Notes: generated by a model not told the origin, from the letters alone. DNA of 6,806 bases from Euryarchaeota archaeon UBA250 (GCA_002504845.1 DATW01000003.1:1-6806), one strand, 5' to 3'; numbered from the stretch's first letter, positions 1-5,549 are shown. Program-made: numbers and translations.

Positions 1-28
1 CAGCTGCACTAACCCCCCGAGCATTCTT

Positions 29-58
29 GACAATTTTTACATGACAATTTTATTACAT
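29..58. repeat. T-rich imperfect tandem repeat upstream of 5S rRNA
   Basis: Two adjacent imperfect copies, GACAATTTTTACAT (29-42) and GACAATTTTATTACAT (43-58), differ by a two-base insertion. The T-runs could serve as an oligo-T terminator for a gene left of the window, or as a TATA-like element for the transcript that includes the 5S gene, although the distance to the mature 5S end (about 60 bp) would then require a processed leader. The rest of 1-118 shows no convincing coding region on either strand. Confidence 0.4.
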
Positions 59-118
59 CCTGGCCTAAGGTGGGCCTCTGTCCAATAGGCTTCTCGATTC
101 ATCACATTCGAAGATGAG

Positions 119-242
119 GTGTGCACGGCCACAGCGGAGGGGCAATACCCGGTCCCATCCCGAACCCGGAAGTCAAGCCCTCCTGCGTCGATTCCTGTAC
201 TGTGGTGCGAGAGCCCACGGGAACGTTCGTCGCTGTGCCACC
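119..242 (+). rRNA. rrf: 5S ribosomal RNA
   Basis: 5S rRNA, component of the large ribosomal subunit central protuberance. The conserved core is plain: GGCCACAGCGG near the 5' end, CCCATCCCGAACCCGGAAG in the helix III / loop B-C region, AAGCCCTCC closing helix II, and GTACTGTGGTGCGAGAGCCC in the helix IV-V region. The terminal stem can be drawn by pairing GCACGGC (123-129) with GCTGTGC (232-238), extended by GGTG (118-121) with CACC (239-242) around one bulged base. The length of about 122 nt is normal. The exact ends are uncertain by a few bases. The 118 bp upstream do not resemble a 23S 3' end, so the gene appears unlinked from 23S or is transcribed on its own, as is known for rRNA genes of Thermoplasma. 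It is followed by aIF6 in the same direction. Confidence 0.93.
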
Positions 243-260
243 CATCTTCACCCCCGCATC

Positions 261-268
261 CTTTTTCC
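261..268 (+). terminator. Possible oligo-T terminator after 5S rRNA
   Basis: A run of five T (262-266) within CTTTTTCC lies about 20 bp beyond the 5S 3' end and before the aIF6 start. Archaeal RNA polymerase often terminates at short oligo-T tracts without a hairpin, so this is a plausible 5S terminator. The tract is short, and read-through into aIF6 is equally possible. Confidence 0.35.
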
Positions 269-304
269 ATTCCCGACGATAGCAAGAGTCAGAGGCGACA
301 TTGT

Positions 305-967
305 ATGGCCACGGTAACTGGAGATGTTCTCGGCCATTCTCAGGTCGGAGTCCACATATCCATAATTGGTGACGTGCTGTTCCATCCGATATCTATCGAT
401 GAAGAATGCGAAGAGCTACTAAAGACGACCTTCGATCTCGAGATGACTCCTTTTTCAATAGGGGGCTCGACTCTACTTGGGAGTCTGCTTCGCGGCAATA
501 AGAACGGGATTGCAGTGGCAGATATAGCCACGGAGCAAGATCTGGATAGGCTGACATCCTTCGGCGAAGTGGTGATCATGGAGTCCGGCGTGAATGCCGC
601 TGGCAATTTGATCGCATGTAACAACCATGGAGCCGTGGTGGGTATGACTATCCCGGGCCCTGGCTGCGATCTTATCTCCGAGATACTGGGTGTACCATCC
701 ACACGAGTCCGGATATCCGGTCAGGATACCGTGGGGTCGGCATTAGTCGCCAACGACAAGGGCGTTCTTGCACATCCAGATATCACAGAGACGGAGGCGT
801 CAGTGGTATCGGAGGCCTTGGGAGTCCCCCTGATGGTGGGCACGGTCTGCTTCGGCTCGCCATACGTCGGTGCAGGATGCATAACCTCGAATGATTCCGT
901 TCTCGCGGGAACAGGTACAACCGGCCCCGAGTTGAATAGGATTGAAGACGCACTCGGCCTTATCTGA
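305..967 (+). CDS. eif6: Translation initiation factor 6 (aIF6), ribosome anti-association factor
   Basis: aIF6 (220 aa) binds the large ribosomal subunit and blocks premature joining with the small subunit; its eukaryotic homologue eIF6 also acts in 60S biogenesis. The length matches the family (about 220 aa), which folds as a five-fold pseudosymmetric pentein. Recognisable family segments are NKNGIAVAD near residues 69-77, the NAAGNLIACNNHGAVV block near 98-113, a matching late block VGTVCFGSPYVGAGCITSND, and the repeat signature G-T-V-G-S-A-L-V-A-N-D-K-G. The reading frame stays open upstream to 119, but that would read through the 5S rRNA, so the ATG at 305 is chosen. AGAGG at 291-295 sits 9 nt before it as a plausible SD. 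The stop TGA (965-967) directly abuts the stop of the convergent gene, leaving no intergenic space. Placement beside 5S rRNA fits a ribosome-assembly context. Confidence 0.93.
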   Translation: MATVTGDVLGHSQVGVHISIIGDVLFHPISIDEECEELLKTTFDLEMTPFSIGGSTLLGSLLRGNKNGIAVADIATEQDLDRLTSFGEVVIMESGVNAAGNLIACNNHGAVVGMTIPGPGCDLISEILGVPSTRVRISGQDTVGSALVANDKGVLAHPDITETEASVVSEALGVPLMVGTVCFGSPYVGAGCITSNDSVLAGTGTTGPELNRIEDALGLI

Positions 968-1198
968 TCATATGGCTGTGGGAGCGACGTGATCGTCGGA
1001 CTTGTCCCCGCTATCAGATACCCTGGACCACACAGATTTCATGAGTCCATCGTGACACTCGGTACAATACGAGAATCTCTTATACGCCTCTCTGAATGAG
1101 TAAGCCTTGTTTCCCGTTCCAACTAGGAAACCATCCGGAGAAAGCCTGCTGACCTTGTCGGCATCATTCGAACACCCCGCAACGTCACACTCGACCAT
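968..1198 (-). CDS. Small four-cysteine (putative zinc-binding) protein
   Basis: A 76-residue protein of unknown function. It has a C-X4-C pair near the N terminus (C4, C9) and a C-X2-C pair at C45/C48 within YCTECH, the arrangement of a split zinc-ribbon-like site. The C-terminal 18 residues are polar and likely disordered. No family was recognised. It is the last gene of the carboxylase operon. The first possible start is a GTG at 1222 immediately after the BCCP stop (84 aa); the ATG at 1198, which puts the first cysteine at position 4, is preferred, although neither has a clear SD. Its TGA stop (970-968) abuts the aIF6 stop head-on. A role with the carboxylase is only suggested by operon position. 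Confidence 0.7.
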   Translation of the reverse strand: MVECDVAGCSNDADKVSRLSPDGFLVGTGNKAYSFREAYKRFSYCTECHDGLMKSVWSRVSDSGDKSDDHVAPTAI

Positions 1199-1222
1199 GG
1201 TGTACAAAATACACCATGACAC

Positions 1223-1633
1223 TTAATCGTGTGCTTCTTTCGAGACCGATGCAAGCTCAAAGTTAGACTCGACAGATTGTCCTTCTTCTACGAAGATATC
1301 CGTGACGACGCCACTTACGGGGGATGAAATCTCATTCTGCATCTTCATCGCTTCGAGTATGAGGATCGTCTCCCCCTCTTCTACACTATCTCCGACTTTA
1401 ACATCGATTGAGACCACTTTCCCCGGTATCGAAGAGAAGATGCTTCCTGAACTCTCATTCTGAGATCCGGGACGCCCCCTCCTGCTGCGTACAATCTTGG
1501 AAGGACCGGCACCCCCCTCAATCTTGACCGTATGCGTCTCGCCGTCTACAGTTATTCTCAGGTTGTCTCCATCCCTTTCGACTTCTGCAGTGATTTTCTC
1601 GCCATCGATGATGAATGTGCGCTCTTCCTTCAT
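1223..1633 (-). CDS. Biotin carboxyl carrier protein of acyl-CoA (propionyl-CoA) carboxylase
   Basis: BCCP (136 aa) carries the covalently bound biotin that shuttles carboxyl groups from biotin carboxylase to the carboxyltransferase. The C-terminal biotinyl domain (about 64-130) contains the biotinylation motif EAMKM (94-98) with acceptor Lys97, flanked by the usual hammerhead segments SIPGKVVSIDVKVGDSVEEG and SPVSGVV. Residues about 5-40 form a beta-rich N-terminal segment, as seen in carrier subunits of archaeal carboxylases and sodium-pump decarboxylases. The linker (45-62) is basic (KIVRSRRGRPGS) rather than the common Ala/Pro-rich type. The ATG overlaps the upstream stop as ATGA (1633-1630), and GGTGA (1642-1638) 4 nt before it is complementary to the 16S 3' end, implying coupled translation. 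Biotin carboxylase is not in the window. Confidence 0.93.
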   Translation of the reverse strand: MKEERTFIIDGEKITAEVERDGDNLRITVDGETHTVKIEGGAGPSKIVRSRRGRPGSQNESSGSIFSSIPGKVVSIDVKVGDSVEEGETILILEAMKMQNEISSPVSGVVTDIFVEEGQSVESNFELASVSKEAHD

Positions 1634-1785
1634 CTATTCACCCCCGAGGACGCTCTTTCTCGATGTGCTTGGCCCCATCGATTACCTTTACCCCGATGGA
1701 TGTCTGCAGTCATATCCTCGAATTGTTGTTCTTCGAGGAGCGCTGCAACGATACATGCGACCAATCTTCTCGATTCTTGTGACAT
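1630..1785 (-). CDS. 51-residue protein between carboxyltransferase and BCCP (putative accessory subunit)
   Basis: A short gene encoding 51 residues. The N-terminal half is a predicted amphipathic/hydrophobic helix (RRLVACIVAALLEEQQ, 6-21); the C-terminal half is basic and polar, with RWGQAHRERA at 36-45. It has the strongest SD in the window: GAGGTG (1797-1792), 6 nt before the ATG and overlapping the carboxyltransferase TGA. Its own stop overlaps the BCCP ATG. This tight coupling on both sides argues for a real gene. A helix like (I/V)xAAxAAxLEE followed by a W-x-x-A-x-R segment resembles, from memory, small OadG/decarboxylase-associated proteins and loosely the epsilon subunits of actinobacterial acyl-CoA carboxylases. 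An accessory or assembly role is therefore inferred, not shown. Confidence 0.75.
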   Translation of the reverse strand: MSQESRRLVACIVAALLEEQQFEDMTADIHRGKGNRWGQAHRERASSGVNR

Positions 1786-1791
1786 AATATG

Positions 1792-1797
1792 CACCTC
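1792..1797 (-). promoter_or_regulatory. Strong Shine-Dalgarno for the 51-codon gene
   Basis: GAGGTG on the minus strand, part of TGAGGTG where TGA is the carboxyltransferase stop. Spacing to the ATG at 1785 is 6 nt. It is a near-full match to the anti-SD and is the main evidence that the short gene is translated. Confidence 0.75.
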
Positions 1798-3349
1798 AAA
1801 GAGGGAGATTACCGTGCCTTCGACGTGGCCGCTCCTCTTTCTTATCCATGTTGGTCTTCAATGCTAAAATCAATCTCTTTCGTGTTTCTGACGGCTCGAT
1901 TATATCATCGATGAAACCTAGAGCAGCAGCCTGGTACGGATTCGCGAAGGCTTCCTCGTACTCCTCGATAAGACGACTACGTTCTTCTTCAGGATTCCCC
2001 GCTGTTGCTATTCTGTTCCTATGCAAGATCTGAACAGCACCGCTGGCGCCCATCACTGCAAGCCGTGCAGTGGGCCAAGCGACGTTGTAATCCCCTCTGA
2101 TGTGCTTCGACGACATGACGTCATAGGCGCCACCGTAAGCCTTCCGGGTAATCACGGTAAGCTTGGGAACAGTGGCTTCAGCATAGGCATAGAGAAGTTT
2201 GGCACCATGTCTGATTATTCCGCCCCACTCTTGATTGGCCCCGGGGAGGAACCCAGGAACATCCGTGAACGTCACCAGCGGGATCCCGAACGCGTCACAG
2301 AATCTGACGAATCTGGCTGCCTTTACTGACGCATCAATATCTAAGCAACCAGCTAGGACCTTTGGCTGATTAGCGATTACCCCCACGGACTCACCCCCAA
2401 GTCTTGCGAATCCAATTACCATGTTCATTGCAAACTCGGGTTGCACCTCTAGGAAACTCCCTGTATCGAACACCTCCTCTATGACGTCAAGCATATCATA
2501 CGGGATTGATGGGTCTTCTGGAACTATGGAGTCAAGGGATTCGCAAATCCTATCTTCCGGATCGTTTGGAATGAGCTTCGGAGCACGTTCGAGATTGTTT
2601 GAGGGGAGTCTGCCCACAAGGTCTCTCACGATTTCCAGCGCATCTGAATCGTCTGATGCCACGAAGTGAGTAACCCCTGACCTCTTTGCATGAGTGGATG
2701 CGCCACCCAGGTCGTCAAAACTCACATCTTCGTTTGTTACAGTTTTGATTACCTCTGGGCCCGTTATGAACATGTGAGATGTGCCATCAACCATCACTAC
2801 GAAGTCAGTTATTGCTGGAGAGTACACAGCACCCCCAGCACAGGGCCCCATTATTACGGATATTTGGGGGACGACACCACTCGCCCTCACATTCCTGAAG
2901 AATATCTCTGCATAGGAGCCTAGGCTGGCAACACCCTCCTGTATTCTTGCGCCCCCGCTGTCATTCAGACCTATGACCGGTGTTCCTGTTTTCACCGCAA
3001 GATCTAGAATTTTACATATTTTCAGACCATGCATCTCTCCAAGCGATCCCCCATAGACAGTAAAATCCTGTGCGAAACAATGCACCAGACGTCCGTCTAT
3101 TGTGCCATGACCTGTAACTACTCCATCCCCTGGAATCACATTCTTGTCCATTCCAAAGTCCCTGCACCTATGTTCGACGAGAGCATCGATCTCTACGAAC
3201 GAACCCGGGTCCAGAAGATCCTCTATTCGCTCTCGCGCCGTCATCTTCCCCTTTGCATGCTGTGCATCGGTTCTCGCTGCTCCACCGCCGGCCTGTGAGC
3301 GAGACTTCCTAGCCCTCAGATCTGCTATCCGCGAATCGCCGCCATCCAT
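1796..3349 (-). CDS. pccB: Propionyl-CoA/acyl-CoA carboxylase, carboxyltransferase (beta) subunit
   Basis: This 517-residue carboxyltransferase transfers the carboxyl group from biotin on BCCP to an acyl-CoA, most likely propionyl-CoA to give methylmalonyl-CoA; it acts in the cytoplasm. The length is typical of PccB/MmdA. The N-terminal crotonase-like half has GKMTARERIEDLLDPGSF (34-51), the first oxyanion-hole region NDSGGARIQEGV (129-140) and MGPCAGGAVYSPA (167-179). The C-terminal half has NQPKVLAGCLD (327-337), TDVPGFLPG (362-370) with EWGGIIRHGAK, and KAYGGAYDVMSSK (403-415). Asp410 in GGAYDVM corresponds to Asp422 of Streptomyces coelicolor PccB, the residue linked to propionyl-CoA preference, whereas acetyl/butyryl-directed AccB-type enzymes carry a hydrophobic residue there. 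The C-terminal tail is Lys/Arg-rich. It is the first gene of a four-gene minus-strand operon and lies divergent from methylmalonyl-CoA mutase genes. No clear SD is seen; a TATA-like element sits 26 bp upstream, suggesting a leaderless transcript. Methylmalonyl-CoA decarboxylase alpha is a close alternative, but no membrane decarboxylase subunit is present. Confidence 0.94.
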   Translation of the reverse strand: MDGGDSRIADLRARKSRSQAGGGAARTDAQHAKGKMTARERIEDLLDPGSFVEIDALVEHRCRDFGMDKNVIPGDGVVTGHGTIDGRLVHCFAQDFTVYGGSLGEMHGLKICKILDLAVKTGTPVIGLNDSGGARIQEGVASLGSYAEIFFRNVRASGVVPQISVIMGPCAGGAVYSPAITDFVVMVDGTSHMFITGPEVIKTVTNEDVSFDDLGGASTHAKRSGVTHFVASDDSDALEIVRDLVGRLPSNNLERAPKLIPNDPEDRICESLDSIVPEDPSIPYDMLDVIEEVFDTGSFLEVQPEFAMNMVIGFARLGGESVGVIANQPKVLAGCLDIDASVKAARFVRFCDAFGIPLVTFTDVPGFLPGANQEWGGIIRHGAKLLYAYAEATVPKLTVITRKAYGGAYDVMSSKHIRGDYNVAWPTARLAVMGASGAVQILHRNRIATAGNPEEERSRLIEEYEEAFANPYQAAALGFIDDIIEPSETRKRLILALKTNMDKKEERPRRRHGNLPL

Positions 3350-3370
3350 GTCCTACGACAAAGCCACACG

Positions 3371-3379
3371 GATATAGTG
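3371..3379 (-). promoter_or_regulatory. TATA-like element for the carboxylase operon
   Basis: The minus-strand sequence CACTATATC is centred 26 bp upstream of the carboxyltransferase ATG (3349), the distance expected between an archaeal TATA box and the start site of a leaderless mRNA. The lack of an SD before that ATG agrees with this. Confidence 0.5.
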
Positions 3380-3398
3380 AATGAGCCTTGCTGAAAGC

Positions 3399-3406
3399 GA
3401 TATAGC
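3399..3406. promoter_or_regulatory. Second TATA-like element in the divergent intergenic region
   Basis: CGATATAGC-type element about 60 bp before the mutase-subunit ATG (3463). It repeats the GATATAG core found at 3371-3377, exactly 28 bp away. It could be a plus-strand TATA box giving an mRNA with a leader of about 35 nt, an upstream element for the minus-strand operon, or a regulator half-site. The start at 3463 has no SD. The whole gap 3350-3462 holds no other evident feature. Confidence 0.3.
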
Positions 3407-3462
3407 CAATCTTCCATGCGGTTGGTTGAAATCGACGGCTTTCGCACGTTAAACCGAAGCGC

Positions 3463-3900
3463 ATGAGAATAATCATCGCAAAAGCCGGTCTCGATGGTCA
3501 TGATCGTGGTGCTAAAATCATCGCGAGGGCCCTGCGGGATGGCGGTCACGAGGTCATCTACACAGGCCTCAGGAGAACTCCTGAGCAGATAGTTTCCATA
3601 ACGAGAGACGAGGATGCATCTGCAATTGGAATATCGACTCTATCTGGAGCACATTCGCGTCTCCTACCTATGATTTGCAAGATACTGAAAGAAGCTGACA
3701 TGGGGGACATCGTGGTTTTCGCAGGAGGCATAATCCCCGATCCAGACAGGGATGAGATCTACAATGCCGGCGTGAGGGCGATATTCGGCCCTGGAACAAG
3801 CATGTCCGAACCAATCAGATTCCTCGAGGAAGCCCAATTAAGAAGAGAAGAAGGCAAGCCCACAGGGGTAGGCGAAGGAGGCGAATGGAGATGGCAATGA
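3463..3900 (+). CDS. mcmA2: Methylmalonyl-CoA mutase, cobalamin-binding (small/C-terminal) subunit
   Basis: This 145-residue protein binds adenosylcobalamin for methylmalonyl-CoA mutase, which converts (R)-methylmalonyl-CoA to succinyl-CoA. The B12-binding signature DGHDRG (11-16) gives His13 as the lower axial cobalt ligand, and GISTLSGAHSRLLP (56-69), FAGGIIPDPD (86-95) and AIFGPGTSMSEPIRFL (106-121) complete the Rossmann-like B12 domain. The length fits the stand-alone domain found in archaea, where the catalytic TIM-barrel subunit (McmA1) is a separate polypeptide; that subunit is not in the window. The last 20 residues are charged and Gly-rich. The ATG is chosen because MRIIIAKAGLDGHDRG is the normal family N terminus. 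The gene overlaps meaB at its 3' end. Other B12 mutases (isobutyryl- or ethylmalonyl-CoA) share this domain, but the carboxylase and MeaB neighbours favour methylmalonyl-CoA. Confidence 0.93.
   Translation: MRIIIAKAGLDGHDRGAKIIARALRDGGHEVIYTGLRRTPEQIVSITRDEDASAIGISTLSGAHSRLLPMICKILKEADMGDIVVFAGGIIPDPDRDEIYNAGVRAIFGPGTSMSEPIRFLEEAQLRREEGKPTGVGEGGEWRWQ
3877..3881 (+). promoter_or_regulatory. Shine-Dalgarno deciding the meaB start
   Basis: GGAGG lies within the end of the mutase-subunit gene. Three in-frame ATGs follow at 3885, 3891 and 3897. Spacing is 3, 9 and 15 nt respectively, so 3891 is favoured. Confidence 0.55.
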
Positions 3901-4769
3901 ATTTCTCCGAGACTCTCTTCGATTCAGCCATTGGGGGAGATAGGAGGGCACTTGCGAAGCTCCTCACTATCGCAGAGGAAGGAGGGAGCATGCGTGCGTA
4001 TGACAAAAAATCCTCATGGATACTCGGCGTTACCGGGCCGCCCGGCGCAGGAAAATCTACCCTCATCGACAGACTCGCCTCAAACTGGTCGGAGAAAGGG
4101 GAGAGCATCGCAATATTGGCCGTTGATCCCTCGTCGCCCGTTTCGGGAGGAGCACTTCTCGGAGACAGGGCGAGAATGGTATTCTCTGATCCCTCCAAGG
4201 TATACTTCAGATCAGTTTCCTCGAGAGGCAGTTCTGGCGGCATCTCCAATGGAGTGCGGAGAATGGTCGAAGTGCTTCAGGGCCTCGGATGGGACAGGAT
4301 TCTGATAGAAACCGTGGGAGCAGGGCAAGGCGAGTTCGCCATTGCTTCCGTGGCGGATCGCGTGATGCTTGTCGAGGGCCCGGATAGAGGTGACATAATA
4401 CAAGCTGAGAAAGCAGGTATTCTCGAGATAGCAGATATCATAGCATGCAATAAATCAGATCTCCCAGGGTCGCAGGAGTCTGCCAATTCAATCAAAGAAG
4501 GCCTCTCCTTCTCCGAAGGCGCCCCTGAAGTGATATCCGTATCGGCACTGAAGGGCAGCGGCCTAGATGATCTCGTGGACAGGCTCGATCAAATAACCCC
4601 AAATCCCGACCGTCTTCTGATGAGGTCTGCCATACTGCTCGATTCAATCTTGGCCGATAGGATGAGGCGTAGGCCATCCTACGAAGGTGCGATGCAAGCA
4701 ATGGCCTCTAGGACGATCAAACCGGATGAGGCTGCAGACATGGTGGAGTTTGACGATGGAAGAATATGA
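3891..4769 (+). CDS. meaB: MeaB/ArgK-family GTPase, methylmalonyl-CoA mutase chaperone
   Basis: A G3E-family P-loop GTPase (292 aa from this start) that gates cofactor loading and protects or reactivates methylmalonyl-CoA mutase. Visible motifs are Walker A GPPGAGKST (49-57), the MeaB hallmark DPSSPVSGGALLGDRARM (79-96), SVSSRGSSGGIS (108-119), Walker B/switch ETVGAGQGE (140-148; ETVGVGQSE is usual), NKSD (187-190) for guanine recognition, and SAL (218-220). The C-terminal dimerisation arm seems short; families often run 300-330 aa. The loop after LVEGP reads DRGDIIQAEKAG where the usual form is GAGDELQGIKKG. Alternative starts at 3885 (294 aa) and 3897 (290 aa, ATGA overlap with the upstream stop) are possible. 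Overlap with the B12 subunit upstream and with the kinase-like gene downstream marks a plus-strand operon. The old name ArgK (transport ATPase/kinase) should not be taken as its function. Confidence 0.92.
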   Translation: MAMNFSETLFDSAIGGDRRALAKLLTIAEEGGSMRAYDKKSSWILGVTGPPGAGKSTLIDRLASNWSEKGESIAILAVDPSSPVSGGALLGDRARMVFSDPSKVYFRSVSSRGSSGGISNGVRRMVEVLQGLGWDRILIETVGAGQGEFAIASVADRVMLVEGPDRGDIIQAEKAGILEIADIIACNKSDLPGSQESANSIKEGLSFSEGAPEVISVSALKGSGLDDLVDRLDQITPNPDRLLMRSAILLDSILADRMRRRPSYEGAMQAMASRTIKPDEAADMVEFDDGRI

Positions 4770-5394
4770 TGTAAATATCGATCATGCAAGGCACTCAGTG
4801 GGTGGCGACTATGGGCACATATTTCGAAGATTCACCCATGTCTCCATGGCCCTCATACCCGTTCTGTACTATGTCTATGGGCAAGAAATATCCTCGCGAC
4901 TCAATCTGGACCCACAGGAATTCGTAAGCCTCACATGCGTGGCGATACTGCTCGTGGAAGCAATCAGACTCAAGTCGGGCATCGTTATCGTGGGACAGAG
5001 GGAATACGAAGCTAGTCAGATATCCGCCTTAGCGTGGGGCACATTCGCAGTCTCCATCGCATTGCTCATGGCTCCGACTATGGGGAGGGATGGAATACAA
5101 GCAGGAGTCTTCGGAATTCCAATCATAATCGGGTTATGTATCGTTGACCCAGTTATGGGCGAGGTCAAGCGTAGGACAAGCGGTCTACGGGCGGCGATTA
5201 TAGTCGGAGGCGTAGTATCATACGCAATATGGGTGGGTTGCACAATCTATCTGGACACCCCCCTCGTGGCCTCGATTCTTCTTGCACCGCTAACTGTGAT
5301 AGGGGAATTACCTCGAACCAATGTGATCGATGATAATGCAACAATGGTGCTAATACCCCTCGCCGGAGCAATACTGCTCAATCCATTCCTGTAG
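4756..5394 (+). CDS. Dolichol/phytol (polyprenol) kinase family membrane protein
   Basis: A 212-residue integral membrane protein with about six hydrophobic spans (near 29-43, 58-70, 88-106, 118-130, 146-163, 169-185, with a last span 196-210). It resembles CTP- or ATP-dependent lipid kinases of the SEC59/VTE5/CTP_transf_1 group. Shared features are an N-terminal basic-His motif RRFTH (24-28; family form RKxxH), VEAIRLKSG (67-75), the acidic DPVMGEVKRR (131-140) and the late DDNATMVLIPLAG (192-204; family form DNxTIP). A likely role is phosphorylating an isoprenoid alcohol or similar lipid for archaeal lipid or glycan-carrier synthesis; the substrate cannot be read from sequence. The frame is open from 4687, but ATG 4756 follows GGAG (4745-4748) by 7 nt and begins a sensible N terminus. 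It overlaps meaB by 14 bp, so it is co-transcribed without an obvious functional link. Confidence 0.72.
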   Translation: MEEYDVNIDHARHSVGGDYGHIFRRFTHVSMALIPVLYYVYGQEISSRLNLDPQEFVSLTCVAILLVEAIRLKSGIVIVGQREYEASQISALAWGTFAVSIALLMAPTMGRDGIQAGVFGIPIIIGLCIVDPVMGEVKRRTSGLRAAIIVGGVVSYAIWVGCTIYLDTPLVASILLAPLTVIGELPRTNVIDDNATMVLIPLAGAILLNPFL

Positions 5395-5435
5395 TATTGG
5401 TTAGGTTTACATCCGATATTGCACGCCAAGCACCA

Positions 5436-5549
5436 ATGAGCGAGGACAATTCGGACGAAGGCCCAAGAAATCTGTCTCAGAACGCCTACATCTTTGTCTG
5501 GATGGTGGCATCTCTGGCCTCTCTAGCGATTTTCGTCAGGTTCTTCTGA
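5436..5549 (+). CDS. Candidate 37-residue single-span membrane protein
   Basis: A short reading frame with an acidic, polar N terminus (MSEDNSDEGPRNLSQ) and one clear hydrophobic segment (about 17-34: Tyr, Ile, Phe, Val, Trp, Met, Ala, Leu) ending in RFF before the stop. This layout, with acidic head, one membrane helix and a terminal Arg, looks like a genuine tail-anchored or N-out small membrane protein. TTTACAT (5406-5412), about 27 bp upstream, could be a TATA box for a leaderless mRNA. It starts 41 bp after the kinase-like gene on the same strand. Its last 64 bp lie antisense to the 3' end of the ogt gene. No family was recognised. It could be a chance frame, since antisense DNA often encodes hydrophobic residues. 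Confidence 0.42.
   Translation: MSEDNSDEGPRNLSQNAYIFVWMVASLASLAIFVRFF

Noticed and set aside
1..28. Possible end of a tRNA or 23S gene at the left edge
   Set aside because: No T-loop/acceptor pattern and no recognisable 23S 3' helix could be found in these bases.
37..285. Minus-strand 82-codon frame over the 5S region
   Set aside because: It is antisense to a conserved structural RNA and its translation has no protein-like pattern.
119..304. Upstream extension of the aIF6 reading frame (extra 62 residues)
   Set aside because: It reads straight through the 5S rRNA and gives a protein far longer than the aIF6 family; the family N terminus begins at 305.
340..702. Minus-strand 120-codon frame antisense to aIF6
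   Set aside because: Shadow of the aIF6 gene; its Ser/Pro-rich composition comes from the complementary strand of conserved codons.
2021..3298. Several plus-strand frames of 77-102 codons within the carboxyltransferase region
   Set aside because: All are antisense to the strongly conserved pccB-type gene, with no start signals or recognisable domains.
3815..4249. Minus-strand 144-codon frame over the mutase/meaB junction
   Set aside because: Antisense to two conserved genes; Ser/Pro-rich shadow translation.
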